From positions 1 to 64,000 of the forward strand of contig CAYUQT010000022.1 of NCBI GenBank assembly GCA_964446835.1: 64,000 nucleotides of DNA, in the 5' to 3' direction. This document shows, one piece after another, positions 61,763 to 64,000 of this stretch. Both the position numbers and the translations under genes were made by a program. Numbering within the stretch: position 1 is the stretch's first letter; each line of letters opens with the position of its first letter. Below the pieces are notes generated by a model. The model was not told the origin of the DNA. It searched no databases and worked only from the letters and a program-made list of their open reading frames with translations. Source of the stretch: CAYUQT01 sp964446835 (GTDB taxonomy: Bacteria > Planctomycetota > Phycisphaerae > UBA1845 > JAFGLZ01).

Positions 61763-63823
61763 ATGAACCTCTTTCGGAATCGGTCGTTCCAAATCGGTGC
61801 TATCCTCTATCTGGCATCTTTGGCACTGCGATTTGCCCTGCTCTACGAGCTGAAGAATCTTCCTACGGTCGTTCAGTGCACCGTTCTGGACGTGCGAGGT
61901 AATCACGAGTTCGCCCTGGCGATTCTGGATGGGTTGAGGCCGACGACATTCTATAAGGCGCCGTTCTACTCTTATTTCATTGCCGCCGTGTACGCGGTGG
62001 CGGGGCGGGATCCGTTCAATGCTCGTGTGGTCCAGATCCTCCTGACCGGCTTCACTCCCGTCGTGACGTTCCTCATCGCCCAATTCTGGTTTGGACGTGG
62101 GATCGGAGCGATCGCCGGGATCGTGTCGGTATTCTTTTGGACGTTCCTTTACTTCTCCGTGGAGCTCCTGGATACCGGACTGGCATGCCTGTTCTACATG
62201 CTGCTGCTGTACGTCTTGCTCGTGATGGATGATCGCCAATGGAAGAAATGGCTGGTCTCGGGGCTATTGCTCGGTCTCGGCGCCATCACCCGACCGAACA
62301 TCCTTCCCTTCGCACCGGTGCTGGCGGTACTTGCGATTCTGGCGACCCTTAAGGGAGACATCGCTCGATGGGCGGCCACATCCTCTGGTGGTGTGAAGGG
62401 GGCCGAACCCGGTTCACGGAACCCCCGTCGTTCTCCGTGGGGGCATGCAGTTCGAAATGCCGTCGTGCTGACGATCGGCTGTACGCTGCCCATTCTCCCA
62501 ATCACACTGAGAAACCGTATCGTCGGTGGCGAGTGGGTACTGCTTGGCGCTTACGGGGGCATGAACCTGTACGTGGCAAACAATCCCTATTCCGACAGCA
62601 AGAACGGCCCCCTTCTGGTGGACGATCGCTTGTTCATCGAGCCTACGAGCTACGATCCGAACGAGGTGTGGGCTCGCTGCTGTCTGAACTACTACTCGGC
62701 CTACCGTACGGCGGAAGGGAAACTCCGTCGTCCGCCCAAACCCGGTGAGTTCTCGCAGGTCATGGGGGAGATGGCCTGGGACTTCATTCGCCGCAATCCG
62801 GATTGGCTCGCCAGCCACGTCGCGAGGCGTCTGGTCTGGATGTTCAACACGATGGAGTTTCCCAGCAACCGTAATCTCTATGACTTCTCTCAGTACTCGA
62901 CGGTGTTGACCGCGGCGAGTGGTCTGCGGTTCGGCGTCATCTGTCCTTTGGGACTGCTCGGGCTCGGGCTGGCACTGACACGTCGACAATACCGCACGAT
63001 GGGAATGGCCTACTTTCTCGGCATGTTTGTCTCACTGGTGTTTCCGGCCGCGATGTTTCACATCACGCATCGTTTTCGAGTGCCGATCGTTCACCTGCTG
63101 ATGCCGTTTGCGGCCTTTGGGTTCGTCGAGGTCCTGCGACTCTTCAGGTCGGGCGTATCGTGGCCCCGCCGCCTGCTGACAGGGGGGGCGCTGACGGGGT
63201 TGGTGATCTTCAGTAACGGCAACTGGTATGACTACTGGGACACGCGAGGGGCACACCTCCAGTGGGCGATGGTCATGGCGTGCGAGAAGGCCGGTCGGCA
63301 GGACATGCTTCCCAAGGCGGTCGAGGATTTCGAGCGGGCGCTCGTCGAGTACGGAGATGCGTCGATCCCCAGTGACACGCAACTGGTGCTCAAGTACGGT
63401 CGTCCGATGACATGGCTCTTCCGATACTACAACCGCAAGGAGAATCTGCCGAAGGCGCTGGCATATGCCGATATCATGCTGAGCAGAGAACCATTGAATC
63501 CGGAGGCCGCATTCGAGGCCCTCGGATTGTATATCAGGATAAATGATCGCTTCAGCGCCATGAAGGTCTTGGAGCTGATGAGTCGGGGACTGGGCAAGCA
63601 GATTGGCCCGGCGGTTCTGGCCGATGCCCTTCGAGCCTTTGGGATGAAGTTTGGAGATCTCGTGGCACTGCAAAAGGCTCGCGAGCTCTACGAGCAGGCC
63701 AGTCGCCTAAACCCCCAGGAGATCCGCAACTACCGCGCGATTGCCGAGATCGACGAGTTGTTCAAGCAGGTCTCCACCCGCCCGCAATCGCAGCCGACGA
63801 GCACGCGGCGAGGCGGCGGATAA
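61763..63823 (+). CDS. GT-C/helical two-part membrane protein, array member 6
   Basis: 686 aa, ATG 65 bp after member 5. Subtype B with member 3: loop 1 is VLDVRGNHEFALAIL (Asp kept, Glu replaced by Val) and TTFYKAPFYSYFI. Shared marks are GGMNLYVANNPYSDSKN and CLNYYSAYRTAEGKLRRPPKPGE. The C-terminal part begins RGAHLQWAMVMACEKAGRQDML and continues with helices that may pack like TPR units (LPKALAYADIMLSREPLNPEAAFEALGLYI). Tail STRPQSQPTSTRRGGG. It lies two genes away from its closest relative, not next to it. Confidence 0.85.
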   Translation: MNLFRNRSFQIGAILYLASLALRFALLYELKNLPTVVQCTVLDVRGNHEFALAILDGLRPTTFYKAPFYSYFIAAVYAVAGRDPFNARVVQILLTGFTPVVTFLIAQFWFGRGIGAIAGIVSVFFWTFLYFSVELLDTGLACLFYMLLLYVLLVMDDRQWKKWLVSGLLLGLGAITRPNILPFAPVLAVLAILATLKGDIARWAATSSGGVKGAEPGSRNPRRSPWGHAVRNAVVLTIGCTLPILPITLRNRIVGGEWVLLGAYGGMNLYVANNPYSDSKNGPLLVDDRLFIEPTSYDPNEVWARCCLNYYSAYRTAEGKLRRPPKPGEFSQVMGEMAWDFIRRNPDWLASHVARRLVWMFNTMEFPSNRNLYDFSQYSTVLTAASGLRFGVICPLGLLGLGLALTRRQYRTMGMAYFLGMFVSLVFPAAMFHITHRFRVPIVHLLMPFAAFGFVEVLRLFRSGVSWPRRLLTGGALTGLVIFSNGNWYDYWDTRGAHLQWAMVMACEKAGRQDMLPKAVEDFERALVEYGDASIPSDTQLVLKYGRPMTWLFRYYNRKENLPKALAYADIMLSREPLNPEAAFEALGLYIRINDRFSAMKVLELMSRGLGKQIGPAVLADALRAFGMKFGDLVALQKARELYEQASRLNPQEIRNYRAIAEIDELFKQVSTRPQSQPTSTRRGGG

Positions 63824-63894
63824 CGATGGCGACGGCTCGGCGCAATGATGATGGGGTGAGGTTCCGACCCTGAGCGATAAATGGAGCCAAAGGA

Positions 63895-64000
63895 ATGACC
63901 ACCATCTGCACAGAGCCTTGCCGGACGCGCCGTGAACTGTGGATTTGGGCGATTGCCATCTATCTGCTGGCGCTGGGTGTTCGTGGAATCGTCTACTACG
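63895..64000 (+). CDS. Array member 7, N-terminus only (runs off the window)
   Basis: ATG at 63895 with GGAG eight bases upstream. The 35 visible codons encode a short polar start and the first membrane segment (LWIWAIAIYLLALGVRGIVYY), which matches the start of the other array members (for example LLIYLVAVGVRAAFLR). The frame is open to the window edge. It shows the array continues to the right. Confidence 0.7.
   Translation, partial: MTTICTEPCRTRRELWIWAIAIYLLALGVRGIVYY

Noticed and set aside
1..64000. CRISPR array, insertion sequence or prophage
   Set aside because: No regularly spaced direct repeats, transposase, integrase or phage structural gene was found on either strand.

Overview
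The window (64 kb, roughly 60% G+C by eye) looks like a chromosomal segment of a free-living Planctomycetota bacterium, probably of the Phycisphaerae/Sedimentisphaerales type. That placement is inference. It rests on the mix of secreted glycoside hydrolases, a DUF6807 protein, right-handed beta-helix proteins, an SSS symporter, a multihaem cytochrome, B12-binding radical SAM enzymes and many large polytopic GT-C-like proteins. There is no rRNA, IS element, phage or CRISPR array. Three tRNA genes are present (Arg-TCT, Phe-GAA, Ala-GGC). Many genes use GTG or TTG starts with clear GGAGG-like ribosome binding sites.

Left part (1-14 kb): a diguanylate cyclase with a degenerate receiver, a secreted glycosidase-like protein, tRNA-Arg followed by a duplicated copy of its own 3' half, a GT-C-like membrane protein, a small glutaredoxin-like protein, tRNA-Phe, a three-gene overlapping signalling operon (histidine kinase, CheY-like receiver, receiver-GGDEF), and a six-hairpin glycosidase with a HAD-like protein.

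Middle (14-40 kb): carbohydrate and surface functions. These are an amidohydrolase, an SSS transporter, a strong candidate small RNA gene (about 17731-17863), a DegT aminotransferase with a WbpD-like acetyltransferase, a GH5-like enzyme, a DUF6807 protein, an 11-haem cytochrome c, two beta-helix proteins, a GH63-like glucosidase coupled to a SIR2-like protein, a GT-C protein, a sugar-type ABC binding lipoprotein, a DRE-TIM aldolase, tRNA-Ala with promoter and terminator, a Ycf46-like AAA+ ATPase and a flippase-like (LPG_synthase_TM) protein.

Right part (40.2-64 kb): the most unusual region. A near-consensus sigma70 promoter precedes three tandem paralogous B12-binding radical SAM genes. These are followed by two convergent YfhO-family membrane proteins and the remnant of a third. 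A head-to-tail array then follows of at least seven paralogous membrane proteins with a GT-C-like N-terminal half and a helical C-terminal half; the last runs off the window. Radical SAM chemistry plus polyprenyl-phosphate-sugar-type transferases suggests assembly and modification of an envelope glycan, lipid or glycoprotein. No substrate can be named from sequence.
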